Below, piece by piece: positions 17,173 to 26,439 of a DNA stretch of 64,000 bases (position 1 is its first letter; each line of letters begins with the position of its first letter). The notes under the pieces were generated by a model that saw only the letters and a list, made by a program, of their open reading frames with translations, did no database searches and was not told where the DNA came from. This DNA comes from Sphingosinicella sp. GTDB taxonomy: Bacteria > Pseudomonadota > Alphaproteobacteria > Sphingomonadales > Sphingomonadaceae. The position numbers and the translations under genes are program-made. The stretch is taken from contig JACDEE010000002.1 in NCBI GenBank assembly GCA_013816585.1, positions 221,587-285,586 of the forward strand, given 5' to 3'.

Positions 17173-18084
17173 TCATGCCGCCAAGAGCCCCCTTTCCATC
17201 TCACCCATAAGATCCACATCCTTCGCAGGATCGTGGAACAGGTGGCCATAGACGTCGAACGTCATAGTGATCGAAGAGTGGCCGAGCATTGTCTGAATTT
17301 TCTTTGGCGGCCAACCTTGCTCAATGAAAAGCGATGCAGCGGCGTGACGCAGAGCGTGAAGTGAAAACCTTGGCGCGCCCTTTTCGTCGACTACAGCACT
17401 CGCAAGCATCAGTGGCTTGAAAATACGATTGTAAATATTGGAGTGCGTTTCGACGTTCCCAACGCCATTCGGGAATACCAGGTTTAGGTTCCCGCAAGGG
17501 CACGCCAGCTTCCATTCCTTCAGCACCTTCGCAAGCTGCGGACCCATGGGAATGTCACGCCGTCCAGACTTGCTCTTTGTGCTACCCATCTCACAGTAGC
17601 GGTCTGCGCGCTTTCTCACGGTGATGACGCTGCGGTCGAAGTCGACTGCGTCCCATGTAAGCCCACGAAGTTCTGACATGCGCATCCCGGTGAAGAGCGC
17701 GGTCATGATTAGCGGCTGGTGTCGTGGCGGTGCATTGGAGAGGAGCGCCCGAACCTCATCCTTGGTGGGAAACACGCGATCAGGGTCGTGACGCTCAGAG
17801 CGCCGCAGCTTCACGTCGCGCGCCACGTTGTGCAGCACGAACCCTCGCTCCTGTGCAGCGCTGATGATCGATCGGAGCGTCGTTAGGCACTTCTTGGCCA
17901 TTGCCCGCGTGCTTTCGCGAAGCATGTTATCGAGGAAGTCGCGCACGTCGACCGCAGAGAGCTTTGCGAGCAGCAGATGACCTATCTTCGGCTCAATGTG
18001 ATTTCGAACATGGCCGGTAGGCGGCTGATGCGAGTAATCGAGAAACCCTCCCGCACGTTGGAGCGTGGCAGAAAACTTTTCCAC
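17173..18084 (-). CDS. tyrosine recombinase (integrase), N-terminally short
   Basis: A 303-residue site-specific recombinase. The catalytic set is complete: Arg in FTGMRMSELRGL, Lys region RKRADRYCEMGS, His-x-x-Arg in LHALRHAAASLF, His in MLGHSSITMTF and Tyr in DVYGHLFHD. The core-binding (SAM-like) domain is seen from HVRNHIEPKIGHLLLAKL. Relatives of this class have about 80-100 further N-terminal residues (arm-binding domain). Here only about 20 residues precede the core domain, and the tRNA repeat begins 83 bp upstream. It is probably truncated or frameshifted at its 5' end. Context: integrase next to the intact target tRNA. Confidence 0.85.
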   Translation of the reverse strand: MEKFSATLQRAGGFLDYSHQPPTGHVRNHIEPKIGHLLLAKLSAVDVRDFLDNMLRESTRAMAKKCLTTLRSIISAAQERGFVLHNVARDVKLRRSERHDPDRVFPTKDEVRALLSNAPPRHQPLIMTALFTGMRMSELRGLTWDAVDFDRSVITVRKRADRYCEMGSTKSKSGRRDIPMGPQLAKVLKEWKLACPCGNLNLVFPNGVGNVETHSNIYNRIFKPLMLASAVVDEKGAPRFSLHALRHAAASLFIEQGWPPKKIQTMLGHSSITMTFDVYGHLFHDPAKDVDLMGEMERGLLAA

Positions 18085-18166
18085 CAGCGGAGAGTGGCTG
18101 TCACGAATCTAGCTGATTGCAGGTGTTTTCGCGAGATGCGCAGGAAAAACTCAGGCATCTTCGATG

Positions 18167-18215
18167 ATGGTAGCGGAGGAGGGACTTGAACCCCCGACAC
18201 GCGGATTATGATTCC
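18167..18215. repeat. right attachment repeat within tRNA-Met
   Basis: 49 bp identical to 14490-14538, lying inside the intact tRNA-Met gene except for one base beyond its CCA end. This is the junction next to the integrase; recombination between the two copies would remove the island and leave one complete tRNA gene. Confidence 0.92.
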
Positions 18216-18244
18216 GCTGCTCTAACCAGCTGAGCTACTCCGCC
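18168..18244 (-). tRNA. tRNA-Met (CAT)
   Basis: A 77-base tRNA on the minus strand with encoded CCA. Acceptor GGCGGAG pairs with CTCCGCT (one G-T pair at the end); the D-arm is GCTCAGCTGGTTAGAGC, and the anticodon stem GCGGA/TCCGC encloses loop ATCATAA, giving anticodon CAT. The T-arm is GGGGG-TTCAAGT-CCCTC. The first pair and the T-arm differ from initiator tRNA, so it is elongator Met; a lysidine-type Ile tRNA with the same anticodon is possible but less likely. It is the integration target of the island. Confidence 0.93.
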
Positions 18245-18394
18245 CCATGGGCCGGTCCTGACGCCGGCGGCGTCAAGGCAGGCGGGGCTATAGGCAGCGG
18301 CGCTTTTCCGGTCAACCGCGGCATTTTCCAATGACCGGAACCCACCGGCTTCGATGTCGTTCACGGTCCAAGCCTGTCCGACGGAGACGATGAA

Positions 18395-18820
18395 ATGGAA
18401 TTGCTTACCCCTCTCGAAACCTATTGCAGGCTGATCCTTCGCGCCAAGGAGATGGAAGCGCAGGTGCCGGCGGAAGATCCGGACGAAGAAGCCGACAATA
18501 TCGACGACAATGATGACGAGGGCGAGGACCAGACCCTTTCGGTTCTTTCGGATGAGATCAATACCGGAGTCGAAGAGGAAGTAAGGGCCACTTTGGACGA
18601 TCTCGCCGACGATCAGCTTTGCGAAGTGCTCGCGCTGGCGTGGGTCGGCCGCGGGACCTTCGATGCCAGCGAATGGGAAGATGCCTGCGCCGAGGCGAGC
18701 GACACCGATCCCGAATCGGCCATGGACGAGCTGCTCGATATGCCGCTTCTCGCCGGATATCTCGAGGCAGGTCTCGCAGCCTTCGATTTTAGCTGCGATG
18801 GCATCGGCCAGCTCGACTGA
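18395..18820 (+). CDS. DUF3775 domain protein, very acidic
   Basis: A 141-residue soluble protein. It begins MELLTPLETYCRLILRAKEM and contains a long acidic block at residues 27-50 (PDEEADNIDDNDDEGEDQ). The DUF3775 core follows: EEEVRATLDDLADDQLCEVLALAWVGRGTF and MDELLDMPLLAGYLEAGLAA. No catalytic residues or membrane segments. Function unknown. It is convergent with the 2H phosphoesterase gene (1-bp gap). Confidence 0.8.
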   Translation: MELLTPLETYCRLILRAKEMEAQVPAEDPDEEADNIDDNDDEGEDQTLSVLSDEINTGVEEEVRATLDDLADDQLCEVLALAWVGRGTFDASEWEDACAEASDTDPESAMDELLDMPLLAGYLEAGLAAFDFSCDGIGQLD

Positions 18821-18821
18821 G

Positions 18822-19325
18822 TCAGGCCCGAAACACAAAGCTCCTGATCGGCCGCCACGGGCCGCCGAGATAGTGCCAGGTCGCAATTCCTTTGATGTCC
18901 AGGGGCCGCGACTCAAAACCTGCCCGCATCTGCTGCTGCAGCGCCTTCGCTTCGCGTGGCTCGACCTTGTTCTGAACGGTGATGTGCGGGCGCCAAGGCG
19001 CGCTGTCCTGGGGCGTCAGGAGGCCGTGCAAGGCCTCAGCCAGGTCGTAGCGCATTGCCGCCAGACCCTCGCTCTCGACACGAAGCGCGGTTCCGGCACC
19101 CAGATCCATGATCCCGGCTAGCATCGCCCGGGGCGGAGGCAAGACGGCGAAAGCGGCGAGCCGTCCCTTTAGTTCGCGCTCGCTGCTTGGCGGCAGATGG
19201 TGAAACAGGGTCAGGTGTGCCGGCACCTGGTTGCGTTCGGCGGGATAATGAGCGCGGCGCAATTCCTGTAGCCAGCCATTGTCGCCGTCGCCGAAGATAG
19301 CGGTGACGATGATGGGCGCCTGCAT
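18822..19325 (-). CDS. 2'-5' RNA ligase family / 2H phosphoesterase
   Basis: A 167-residue protein with the two HxT/S motifs that define the 2H superfamily: HLTLFHHLP (about residue 36) and HITVQNKV (about residue 114). Related enzymes are cyclic phosphodiesterases or the ligase LigT/ThpR, acting on RNA 2',3'-cyclic or 2'-5' ends. The gene lies 7 bp after kup on the same strand, so it may be expressed from the kup promoter. It lacks other domains. Confidence 0.85.
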   Translation of the reverse strand: MQAPIIVTAIFGDGDNGWLQELRRAHYPAERNQVPAHLTLFHHLPPSSERELKGRLAAFAVLPPPRAMLAGIMDLGAGTALRVESEGLAAMRYDLAEALHGLLTPQDSAPWRPHITVQNKVEPREAKALQQQMRAGFESRPLDIKGIATWHYLGGPWRPIRSFVFRA

Positions 19326-19332
19326 CGTAGCG

Positions 19333-21273
19333 CTACAGCTCCACCTGGCTGCCCAGCTCGACCACGCGATTGGGCGGAAGCTTGAAGAATTCCATCGCGC
19401 TTTCGGCGTTTCGAAGCATCCAGGAGAAAAGCTTTTCGCGCCACTTCGCCATCCCTGTGGGTTTGGTCGAAGAAAGCAATGTCTGCCGCGCCAGGAAGAA
19501 GCTGGTATCCATCATCTTGAATTGCGGCCCGCAGGTTTCGACCGCCGCAAGCGCCGCCGGGACATCGGATTCCTGCATGAAGCCAAAGCGAAGGACGAGA
19601 CGGTAGAAGCCGCTGCCGAGGTCGGTCATGTCGACGCGCTTTTCCTCCGGCACGAAGGGCACGTCCTCGATCCTGACGGTCAGCAACATGACTCGATCGT
19701 GCAGAACCTTGTTATGCTTCAAATTGTGCAGCAACGCGTGCGGTACGCCGTCCGGAGCCGTGGTCATGAAAACGGCCGTGCCCGGCACGCGGGTCGCGCT
19801 GTTGGCTGCGGATTTTACAAAAATCTCTACCGGCATCGAGCCTTCGCGCATCCGGCGAAGCATGAGCTGGCGTCCCCTCGCCCAGGTCGTGAGCAGGGTG
19901 AAAACGATGAGGCCGATAAGCAGAGGAAACCAGCCCCCCGCGGGAACCTTGGTGAGGTTGGCCGCGAAATAGGCGATATCGACGATGAAGAAGACCGCCA
20001 GCAATGGAACCGCCAGCCAAGGCTTCCATTTCCACAGCGAGAAGAGGACAACAGCCAGAAGACAAGTGTCGATGAACATCGCGCCGGTAACCGCGATCCC
20101 ATAGGCCGCAGAAAGATTGCTTGATGACTGGAAAAACAGGACGAGCAGCATCACCATCACCAGCAACGCCCAATTGATCACAGGAATGTAGATCTGGCCG
20201 ACCGCAGCCTCGCTGGTATGCCGGATACTGAGACGCGGAATGAAGCCTAGCTGGATCGCCTGCTGCGTAACCGAAAATGCGCCGGAAATGACCGCCTGAC
20301 TGGCGATTACCGACGCCATGGTGGCAAGGATGACCAGCGGAAGGCGGAACATTTCTGGTGCCAGGAAAAAGAATGGGTTTTTGACCACCTCGACCGCCGT
20401 CGCGGCCTCCAGGGAAAGGATCATGGCCCCCTGCCCCATATAATTGAGCATCAGGGCCGGCATCACGAAAAACAGCCAGGAAACGCCAATCGGCTTGCGC
20501 CCAAAATGCCCCATATCGGCATAAAGGGCTTCGGCCCCCGTCACCGCCAGCACCACCGAACCCAGTGCAAGAAAAGCTCTCCATCCGTCGGCATAGAAGA
20601 ATTGGATTGCGTTCCAGGGGTTGAGCGTCTGGATGATGATCGCCGGCGAACCGGCGATATAATAGATGCCGAGCACCGAGATGGTGAAGAAATAGAAGAG
20701 CATCACCGGCCCGAACATGGCGCCTACCTTGGCCGTCCCCCGCGACTGGATGGCGAATATCCCGATCAGGATGGCGACCGCTATCGGTATCACATAAGGG
20801 CCGAAGTCCGGCTGGACGGTGGTCAGACCCTCGACCGCCCCCAGCACCGAAATGGCGGGAGTTATCATCGAGTCGCCGTAAAAAAGCGCGCAGGCAAACA
20901 CGCCGAGCAAGACAATCCCGCTGGTCCAGCGCGCCTTGCCGCCGGTTGACCGCGAGATCAGGGCCAGAAGCGCCAGGCTTCCGCCTTCGCCCTTATTGTC
21001 GGCGCGCATGATGACCGCGACATATTTGAACGTCACCACGATCATCATCGACCAGAAAATCAGGCTCAGGACGCCGAAGATATGCAAAGCATCGGGTGCG
21101 AGCTCATGATGGCCGGCGAAGGTCTCACGAAAGGCGTAGATCGGGCTGGTGCCGATGTCGCCGAACACCACTCCAACCGCCCCGACCGTTAATTTGGCGA
21201 GGCTGGCCTGATGCTGGCCATGACCTGCCGGACGCGAATCGGGCAGGTCGGATGCTGTTTGGGTATCGGTCAT
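19333..21273 (-). CDS. kup: low-affinity potassium uptake protein Kup
   Basis: A 646-residue inner-membrane K+/H+ symporter. The signature [17 protein letters not shown] is at the N-terminus (about residue 35). About 12 hydrophobic segments follow up to residue 450, including [17 protein letters not shown] and [20 protein letters not shown]. The C-terminal cytoplasmic domain begins near [20 protein letters not shown] and contains [10 protein letters not shown]. Divergent from the alanine dehydrogenase gene. Normal family length. Confidence 0.95.
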   Translation of the reverse strand: MTDTQTASDLPDSRPAGHGQHQASLAKLTVGAVGVVFGDIGTSPIYAFRETFAGHHELAPDALHIFGVLSLIFWSMMIVVTFKYVAVIMRADNKGEGGSLALLALISRSTGGKARWTSGIVLLGVFACALFYGDSMITPAISVLGAVEGLTTVQPDFGPYVIPIAVAILIGIFAIQSRGTAKVGAMFGPVMLFYFFTISVLGIYYIAGSPAIIIQTLNPWNAIQFFYADGWRAFLALGSVVLAVTGAEALYADMGHFGRKPIGVSWLFFVMPALMLNYMGQGAMILSLEAATAVEVVKNPFFFLAPEMFRLPLVILATMASVIASQAVISGAFSVTQQAIQLGFIPRLSIRHTSEAAVGQIYIPVINWALLVMVMLLVLFFQSSSNLSAAYGIAVTGAMFIDTCLLAVVLFSLWKWKPWLAVPLLAVFFIVDIAYFAANLTKVPAGGWFPLLIGLIVFTLLTTWARGRQLMLRRMREGSMPVEIFVKSAANSATRVPGTAVFMTTAPDGVPHALLHNLKHNKVLHDRVMLLTVRIEDVPFVPEEKRVDMTDLGSGFYRLVLRFGFMQESDVPAALAAVETCGPQFKMMDTSFFLARQTLLSSTKPTGMAKWREKLFSWMLRNAESAMEFFKLPPNRVVELGSQVEL

Positions 21274-21431
21274 TGGCCAGACGGGCGGGAGAGCCCAGGA
21301 ACCTCTCGATCAAATGCCTGGCGAGCCAGGGAGGCGGGCGCTTAGCACGTACGATAGTCGTTTCGCAACGGCGACAAACAGTTTCCGCCCGTCTATAGAG
21401 CCGCCCGACCAGAACATCGATGGAGTCGAAG

Positions 21432-22532
21432 ATGCGCGTTGGCGTGCCGAAGGAAATCAAGAATCACGAATATCGCGTGGGCCTGACCCCCGCTTCGGTG
21501 GCGGAGCTCGTCGCCGCCGGCCATGAAGTTATTGTCGAGACGAAGGCCGGCACCGGCATCGATTTCAGCGACAATGATTATGTCGCCGTCGGTGCGCGCA
21601 TCGCCCCCGACGCCGCCACGACCTTTGCTGAAGCCGACATGATCGTGAAGGTGAAGGAGCCGCAGCCGCAGGAAATCGCCTTGCTGGAGCCGCGCCACCT
21701 GCTGTTCACCTATCTCCACCTCGCTCCCGACCCCGAGCAGGCACGGGGCCTGATCGCATCGGGTGCGACCTGCATCGCCTATGAAACGGTGACCGCCAAT
21801 GACGGATCATTGCCGCTGCTGAAGCCGATGTCCGAGGTAGCGGGCCGCATGTCGGTCCAGGTCGGTGCCCATTATCTTGAAAAGGAACAAGGCGGCCGTG
21901 GCGTGCTGCTGGGCGGTGTACCCGGGGTGGCTCCCGCGCGGGTCGCGATCCTTGGCGGCGGCGTCTCAGGCGTCAACGCGGCGCAAATGGCCGTAGGCAT
22001 GCGAGCCGACGTGACCATTTATGACATATCCAACGCGCGCTTGGCAGAACTCGACATGTTCTTCGGCAGTCAGATCAAGACGGCTTATGCGTCCAAGGCC
22101 GCAATCGCCAATGCCGTTGCCAAATCGGAACTCGTGATCGGCGCGGTGCTGGTCCCGGGCGCAGCCGCTCCAAAGCTGGTCAGCCGGGATATGCTGAAGA
22201 CGATGAAGCGCGGTTCGGTACTGGTCGATATCGCCATCGATCAGGGTGGCTGCTTTGAAACATCGCACGCGACCACGCACCAGGATCCGGTTTACGAGGT
22301 GGATGGCGTTATCCACTATTGTGTCGCCAACATGCCGGGCGCCGTAGCGCGGACGTCGGCCTTTGCGCTCAACAATGCGACGCTGCCATTCGTTCTGAAG
22401 CTGGCTAATCAAGGCGCTGAAGAAGCTATGAAATTGGATAAGAATCTTGCCAACGGCCTCAACGTTTCGCGTGGCAAGATCCGGCATCAGGCCGTAGCCG
22501 AGGCGCTCGGTCTGGAATATTCCCCCAACTAA
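21432..22532 (+). CDS. ald: alanine dehydrogenase
   Basis: A 366-residue NAD-dependent enzyme interconverting L-alanine with pyruvate and ammonia. ATG 21432 is chosen because GGAG lies six bases upstream and gives the standard MRVGVPKEIKNHEYRVGL; ATG 21420 is an in-frame alternative. Catalytic Lys is in VKVKEPQPQE and His in FTYLHLAPD. The Rossmann motif is VAILGGGVSGVNAAQMAVGM at about residue 170. DQGGCFETSHATTHQDPVY is the family nucleotide/substrate block. The 3' end overlaps the opposing ccmI-like gene by 4 bp. Confidence 0.95.
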   Translation: MRVGVPKEIKNHEYRVGLTPASVAELVAAGHEVIVETKAGTGIDFSDNDYVAVGARIAPDAATTFAEADMIVKVKEPQPQEIALLEPRHLLFTYLHLAPDPEQARGLIASGATCIAYETVTANDGSLPLLKPMSEVAGRMSVQVGAHYLEKEQGGRGVLLGGVPGVAPARVAILGGGVSGVNAAQMAVGMRADVTIYDISNARLAELDMFFGSQIKTAYASKAAIANAVAKSELVIGAVLVPGAAAPKLVSRDMLKTMKRGSVLVDIAIDQGGCFETSHATTHQDPVYEVDGVIHYCVANMPGAVARTSAFALNNATLPFVLKLANQGAEEAMKLDKNLANGLNVSRGKIRHQAVAEALGLEYSPN

Positions 22533-23161
22533 CGCCGGGGCAGCTGCCCTGCCTTCAACTGCTCGATAATATCCAGGCGGTCGGCAATGGCCGGCCGCCA
22601 TTTGGCGTTGGCAGGGGCCTTGGCCAGAATCTCGCGCCAGACCGCCTCGCCCTGATCCACCTTCCCGCTTCGAATGAGGCTGAGGCCATAGAAGAAATGT
22701 GGGCCCGGGTGGTCAGGAGCGAGCGCGGCCGCCCGTCGATAAGCGAGTTCGGCCGCTGGATTGAGGCCGTTGCCATGGGCGGTGAGCGCCTCGCCAAGGC
22801 CTATCCACAGCGCGATATTGTTCGGGTGGGCGCGAATTCCGCTTCGAATGATGCCCACCGCGTCCGCGCTATTGCCACGTCTTTGGTAGGAATCGGCGAT
22901 GATCAGCCAGCGCGAAGCGCTATCGAAACGTTCGAAGAATTCAGGCCTGAGCGCCGCAAAGGCGGTCTCCGGACCCCTTGGACGTTCCGCGGTCTCCGCC
23001 GGTTGGCCCGGAAGATCCGGGCGGCCCTGCCAGATATAGCCTGCGGCCGCGATCATCAGGGCCGCAGCCAGTAGCTGCAGGCTTGGCTTGTCGAACATGC
23101 CCGGTCGCCACAGGACGAGTCCCAGAATGAGCGCGATGACAAGGAAAAGCAGCCAGATCAT
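22529..23161 (-). CDS. ccmI: TPR protein of cytochrome c assembly (CcmI-like)
   Basis: A 210-residue protein with two N-terminal membrane segments (MIWLLFLVIALILGLVLW, LLAAALMIAAAGYIW) and a periplasmic TPR domain, with repeats at about residues 85-190 (SRWLIIADSYQRRGN, LWIGLGEALTAHGNG, AELAYRRAAALAPDHPGPHF). CcmI holds apocytochrome c for ligation. The start ATG overlaps the ccmH stop (ATGA). It is the last gene of the ccm operon. Shorter than some CcmI proteins but with the same layout. Confidence 0.85.
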   Translation of the reverse strand: MIWLLFLVIALILGLVLWRPGMFDKPSLQLLAAALMIAAAGYIWQGRPDLPGQPAETAERPRGPETAFAALRPEFFERFDSASRWLIIADSYQRRGNSADAVGIIRSGIRAHPNNIALWIGLGEALTAHGNGLNPAAELAYRRAAALAPDHPGPHFFYGLSLIRSGKVDQGEAVWREILAKAPANAKWRPAIADRLDIIEQLKAGQLPRR

Positions 23162-23565
23162 TTGGATTTCCGCCGTTTGAACCGGCCCCGCGCAAGGTAG
23201 ATCCCTGCGCCAAGGAGAAGGATTGGCGCCGCCCAGAGCGGCCAGGTCACGGGCTCCACCGGCGGGTCGTAGCTGACCCAATTGCCGTAGCGGGCGACCA
23301 GCCATTTGCGAATGCTCTCGGGCTCCTCGCCTGCCTCGATCCGCTGGCGTACAAGAGCCCGCATATCGCCCGCCATATCCGCGTCGCTATCGGCGATCGA
23401 CTGGCCCTGGCAAACCAGGCATCGCAGCGTTTCCATCAGCGCCTTGGCATTTTTTTCCTGGCGCGGATCGGCCAGCTGGCGATTGGCATATTCGGAAGGC
23501 GGCAACGCGGATTGCGCGAAGGCGGGCGGCGCCAACATCAGAAGAAATACAATCGCCGCTCTCAT
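23158..23565 (-). CDS. ccmH: cytochrome c maturation protein CcmH
   Basis: A 135-residue periplasm-facing thiol protein that reduces or receives apocytochrome c. It has a signal peptide (MRAAIVFLLMLAPPAFAQS) and the signature LRCLVCQGQSIADSDADMA (LxCxxCQ). RKWLVARYGNWVSYDPP follows, and then one C-terminal TM (WAAPILLLGAGIYLA). Overlaps its neighbours by ATGA on both sides. Confidence 0.95.
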   Translation of the reverse strand: MRAAIVFLLMLAPPAFAQSALPPSEYANRQLADPRQEKNAKALMETLRCLVCQGQSIADSDADMAGDMRALVRQRIEAGEEPESIRKWLVARYGNWVSYDPPVEPVTWPLWAAPILLLGAGIYLARGRFKRRKSK

Positions 23566-24089
23566 TTCGCCGCCTCGTAAGCGGCGGTGATCTCATCCAG
23601 ATCTTCGGGCCCGATATAGCCGACATGCTGGTGCCGGATGATACCCTTCCCATCAATCACGAAGGTTTCGGGCACCCCGGACGAGCCAAGCGCGAACTGG
23701 AACTGGGTCGCTGGGTCGCTTCCGATCCTGGCAAATGAGTCGCCGTAGCGCTGCAGGAATGCCGCCACATCCTCGGGGCGATCGCGGATCGCGACGGCAT
23801 CGATCGGGATGCCCCGTCGCTGCAATTCGCGCAATTGGGGGGATTCGATCGCGCAAGGTGCGCACCAGCTGGCAAAGATGTTGAGCAAACGGGGCTCGCC
23901 CGTCCGAAGATCCTGCACGCGCAAGGCCGGGTGCGACTTTACGGCGGCCTCCAGTGCGAATTCGGGCACGGGTTTGCCGATCATCTGCGAGCGAACGATG
24001 TCGTCCTTGCCGCCATAGAGCCGAAAGGCGACGGTCGCGACAAAGGCGATCAGGACGATCAGCGGGAGCCAGAGTATCAGGCGCTTCAT
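23562..24089 (-). CDS. ccmG: thioredoxin-like CcmG/DsbE
   Basis: A 175-residue membrane-anchored periplasmic thioredoxin. The N-terminal anchor is LILWLPLIVLIAFVATVAF; the active site FASWCAPCAIESP (WCxPC) is at about residue 76, with the cis-proline in SSGVPETFVIDG. It reduces the haem-binding cysteines of apocytochrome c. ATG 24089 sits in the ATGA overlap with ccmF. Confidence 0.95.
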   Translation of the reverse strand: MKRLILWLPLIVLIAFVATVAFRLYGGKDDIVRSQMIGKPVPEFALEAAVKSHPALRVQDLRTGEPRLLNIFASWCAPCAIESPQLRELQRRGIPIDAVAIRDRPEDVAAFLQRYGDSFARIGSDPATQFQFALGSSGVPETFVIDGKGIIRHQHVGYIGPEDLDEITAAYEAAK

Positions 24090-26008
24090 GCTTCGCGCTC
24101 TCTCGCGGCGCGTCGTTCCCGCCGCACGCGCCCGATGAGCGCAAACAGGCCGCCCAGGGCCACCAGGGCGCCTCCCAGCCAGATCAGGGTCACCATCGGC
24201 TTCCACCAGAGCCGCAGCTGCCAGCGTCCTTCCGAATCCTCCCGGCCGAGCACTGTGTAGAGCTGCCCATCGAGCCGCGTGGCAATCGCCGCCTCGCTCG
24301 TTTCGGTCGGCGGGCTGCTGAATATCCGGGCCTGCGGAGCCAGGATGAACGATTGCCCTTCCCCTCGCCGGACGCTGAGCCGGGCCTCGATCGCCGTCCA
24401 ATTGGGTCCGGCGACCGGCTCCACGCCCATCAGATGAACATCATAAGGCCCGACAGCGACGGTCTCGCCCACCTTTGCCGCGACCAAAGTCTCCTTGGTA
24501 AAAAAGCTTTCCGCGGCCATTCCAGCGAGGCTTACGGCGATGCCGAGATGGGCGATCACCATTCCCCAGGTGAAAAGCGGCGTCCGCCGGAGATTGCGTT
24601 TCCAGAGCGGCGCGACGCTCGCCGCCGCCGCCCCGATCGCGAGCACCAGCCCCAGCAACGGGAAGACGCCGATCCCCGGCGCCAACATCAGGATCGCCAC
24701 CAAAGCGGCAATGGTGAGCGCTGCGGGCACGCGGACCCGGCGCAGCAGGTCGCGCAGCCGGTCGCGGCGCCATTTGAGCAAGGGCCCTGCGCCCATAATC
24801 GCGACCAGGAGCAAAGCCAGGGGGCCCGCGGCCTTGTTGAAATAGGGCAGCCCGACCGACAATTTCTCGCCGCTCAAGGCTTCTACGAGAAGCGGATAGA
24901 GCGTTCCAACCAACACGATGCCGAGAATAGCCGAGATCAAAAGATTGTTGGCGACCAGCGCCCCTTCCCGGCTGACCGGATCGAAGGCCGTGCCTTCCCG
25001 GACGGTGCCGACGCGGAGGCCGAACAAAGTGAGCGCCCCCCCGATATAGAGGCCGAGCAGCACAAGGATGAAGAAGCCCCGCGCTGGATCGACTGCGAAG
25101 GAATGGACGCTGGTGAGGATTCCCGATCGCACCAGAAAGGTGCCGACCATCGACATGGAAAAGGCCACGACGGCCAGCATCATCGTCCAGGCGCGCAGCC
25201 CGTCGCGCGTAGCGAGGACTGTGACCGAATGAAGCAAGGCGGTGGCGGCAAGCCAGGGCATGAGCGAGGCATTTTCCACCGGATCCCAGAACCACCAGCC
25301 GCCCCAGCCCAGCTCATAATAAGCCCAATAGCTGCCGGCCGTGATCCCGAGCGTCAGGAATATCCAGGCCACAAGCACCCAGGGCCGCATGGCCCGCGCG
25401 AATGCAGGTCCGACATCGCGAGTGACCAGCGCCCCCACCGCGAAGGAAAAGGCCACCGATATTCCGACATAGCCGAGATAGAGCGTGGGCGGATGGAAGG
25501 CCAAACCCGGGTCCTGGAGCAACGGATTGAGGCCGTTCCCTTCCAACGGCGCAGGATCAAGACGCTCGAACGGATTGGAAGCGAATAACAGAAAGGCATA
25601 GAAGCCGAGACCGATCATCGCCTGCGCCGCCAGGGTCGCGACGAGCGTCCGTTCTGGGAGGCGCCGTTCGAACCGTGCCACCGCGGCGCCGGCCAGACCC
25701 AATATGGTCACCCAGAGCAGCATCGACCCTTCGTGATTTCCCCAAGTCCCGGCAAATTTATAAAGCCAGGGCTTGGCCGAATGACTGTTCGCGGCGACCA
25801 GCTTGACGCTGAGATCGGTGGCCAGGAACAGCTGTATCAACAGCAGGAAGGAGAGCGAGATCAACGCCCCCTGCGCCACCGCTACGGCGCGCACCGGCCG
25901 CAACAATGCCTCGTTGCCGGGGCGAAGCGCCGACGCCCCCAGGAAAAGCTGTAGCAGCGACAGGCTGGCAGCCATCCAGAGGGCGACAAACCCTGTCTCG
26001 GCCATCAT
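24086..26008 (-). CDS. ccmF: haem lyase subunit CcmF
   Basis: A 640-residue polytopic membrane protein that with CcmH/I ligates haem to apocytochrome c. The tryptophan-rich haem-binding loop GWGGWWFWDPVENASLMPWL is at about residue 238. Other conserved blocks are TWGNHEGSMLLWVTIL and PGLAFHPPTLYLGYVG. About 14 hydrophobic segments. Within the ccm operon, coupled by ATGA to ccmE and ccmG. Confidence 0.96.
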   Translation of the reverse strand: MMAETGFVALWMAASLSLLQLFLGASALRPGNEALLRPVRAVAVAQGALISLSFLLLIQLFLATDLSVKLVAANSHSAKPWLYKFAGTWGNHEGSMLLWVTILGLAGAAVARFERRLPERTLVATLAAQAMIGLGFYAFLLFASNPFERLDPAPLEGNGLNPLLQDPGLAFHPPTLYLGYVGISVAFSFAVGALVTRDVGPAFARAMRPWVLVAWIFLTLGITAGSYWAYYELGWGGWWFWDPVENASLMPWLAATALLHSVTVLATRDGLRAWTMMLAVVAFSMSMVGTFLVRSGILTSVHSFAVDPARGFFILVLLGLYIGGALTLFGLRVGTVREGTAFDPVSREGALVANNLLISAILGIVLVGTLYPLLVEALSGEKLSVGLPYFNKAAGPLALLLVAIMGAGPLLKWRRDRLRDLLRRVRVPAALTIAALVAILMLAPGIGVFPLLGLVLAIGAAAASVAPLWKRNLRRTPLFTWGMVIAHLGIAVSLAGMAAESFFTKETLVAAKVGETVAVGPYDVHLMGVEPVAGPNWTAIEARLSVRRGEGQSFILAPQARIFSSPPTETSEAAIATRLDGQLYTVLGREDSEGRWQLRLWWKPMVTLIWLGGALVALGGLFALIGRVRRERRAAREREA

Positions 26009-26439
26009 TTGAGCGATCCCGTCTTGTGGCGCTCGCCCGCAGCCTCGGGCGGCATGTAACTTTCGTCATGCTTGGCCAGGATTTCATCGGCAACGAAGAG
26101 GCCATCCGGTTGGAACCGGCCCTGCGCGACCACGCCGCTCCCTTCCTTGAACAGGTCGGGCACGATGCCCTTGAACCGGACGCGGATTACCGCATCGGTT
26201 TCGTCCCCGACCAGGAAATCCATCGTTACGCCGTCGCCCGCATGACGGACCGATCGCTCCTCGACCATGCCGCCGATGCGGATCGTGCGCGCCTGCGGCG
26301 CCCCTTTTCGGGTCACATCGGCCGGAGCATAGAAATAGGCGGCCTGATCCTTCAGCGACGACATGGCGAGCAGGACTGCCCCCAAAACAGCCACGACGGC
26401 CAGGAGGAGCAAGGTCAGCCTTTGATGCTTTGCCTTCAC
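26005..26439 (-). CDS. ccmE: haem chaperone CcmE
   Basis: A 144-residue periplasmic haem chaperone with an N-terminal anchor (LTLLLLAVVAVLGAVLLAM), an OB-fold, and the haem-attachment His in the conserved KHDESYMPPE motif at the C-terminal end. The start is GTG 26439, which overlaps the ccmD stop (GTGA). MVEERSVRHAGDGVTMDF and FKGIVPDLFKEGSGVVAQG are typical. Confidence 0.95.
   Translation of the reverse strand: MKAKHQRLTLLLLAVVAVLGAVLLAMSSLKDQAAYFYAPADVTRKGAPQARTIRIGGMVEERSVRHAGDGVTMDFLVGDETDAVIRVRFKGIVPDLFKEGSGVVAQGRFQPDGLFVADEILAKHDESYMPPEAAGERHKTGSLK

Larger units (their letters stand above)
14490..18215. mobile_element. genomic island integrated in tRNA-Met
   Basis: A 3.7-kb segment flanked by a perfect 49-bp direct repeat (14490-14538 and 18167-18215) that is the 3' half of tRNA-Met. 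A tyrosine integrase gene lies next to the intact tRNA, the normal orientation for tRNA-targeting elements. Inside are a zinc-ribbon protein, a short coiled-coil protein, an IS5-family element, a 236-residue unknown protein and the integrase. The interior is visibly less GC-rich than its flanks. The integrase seems shortened at its N-terminus and no excisionase is seen, so the element is probably a fixed remnant. Confidence 0.88.

Noticed and set aside
14490..18215. Island as a defence island or toxin-antitoxin locus
   Set aside because: Only one candidate protein with unknown function; no restriction, CRISPR, toxin or antitoxin motif is visible.
23954..25588. Plus-strand open frame opposite ccmG and ccmF
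   Set aside because: Shadow of ccmF; product is low-complexity and rich in Arg, Gln and Pro.
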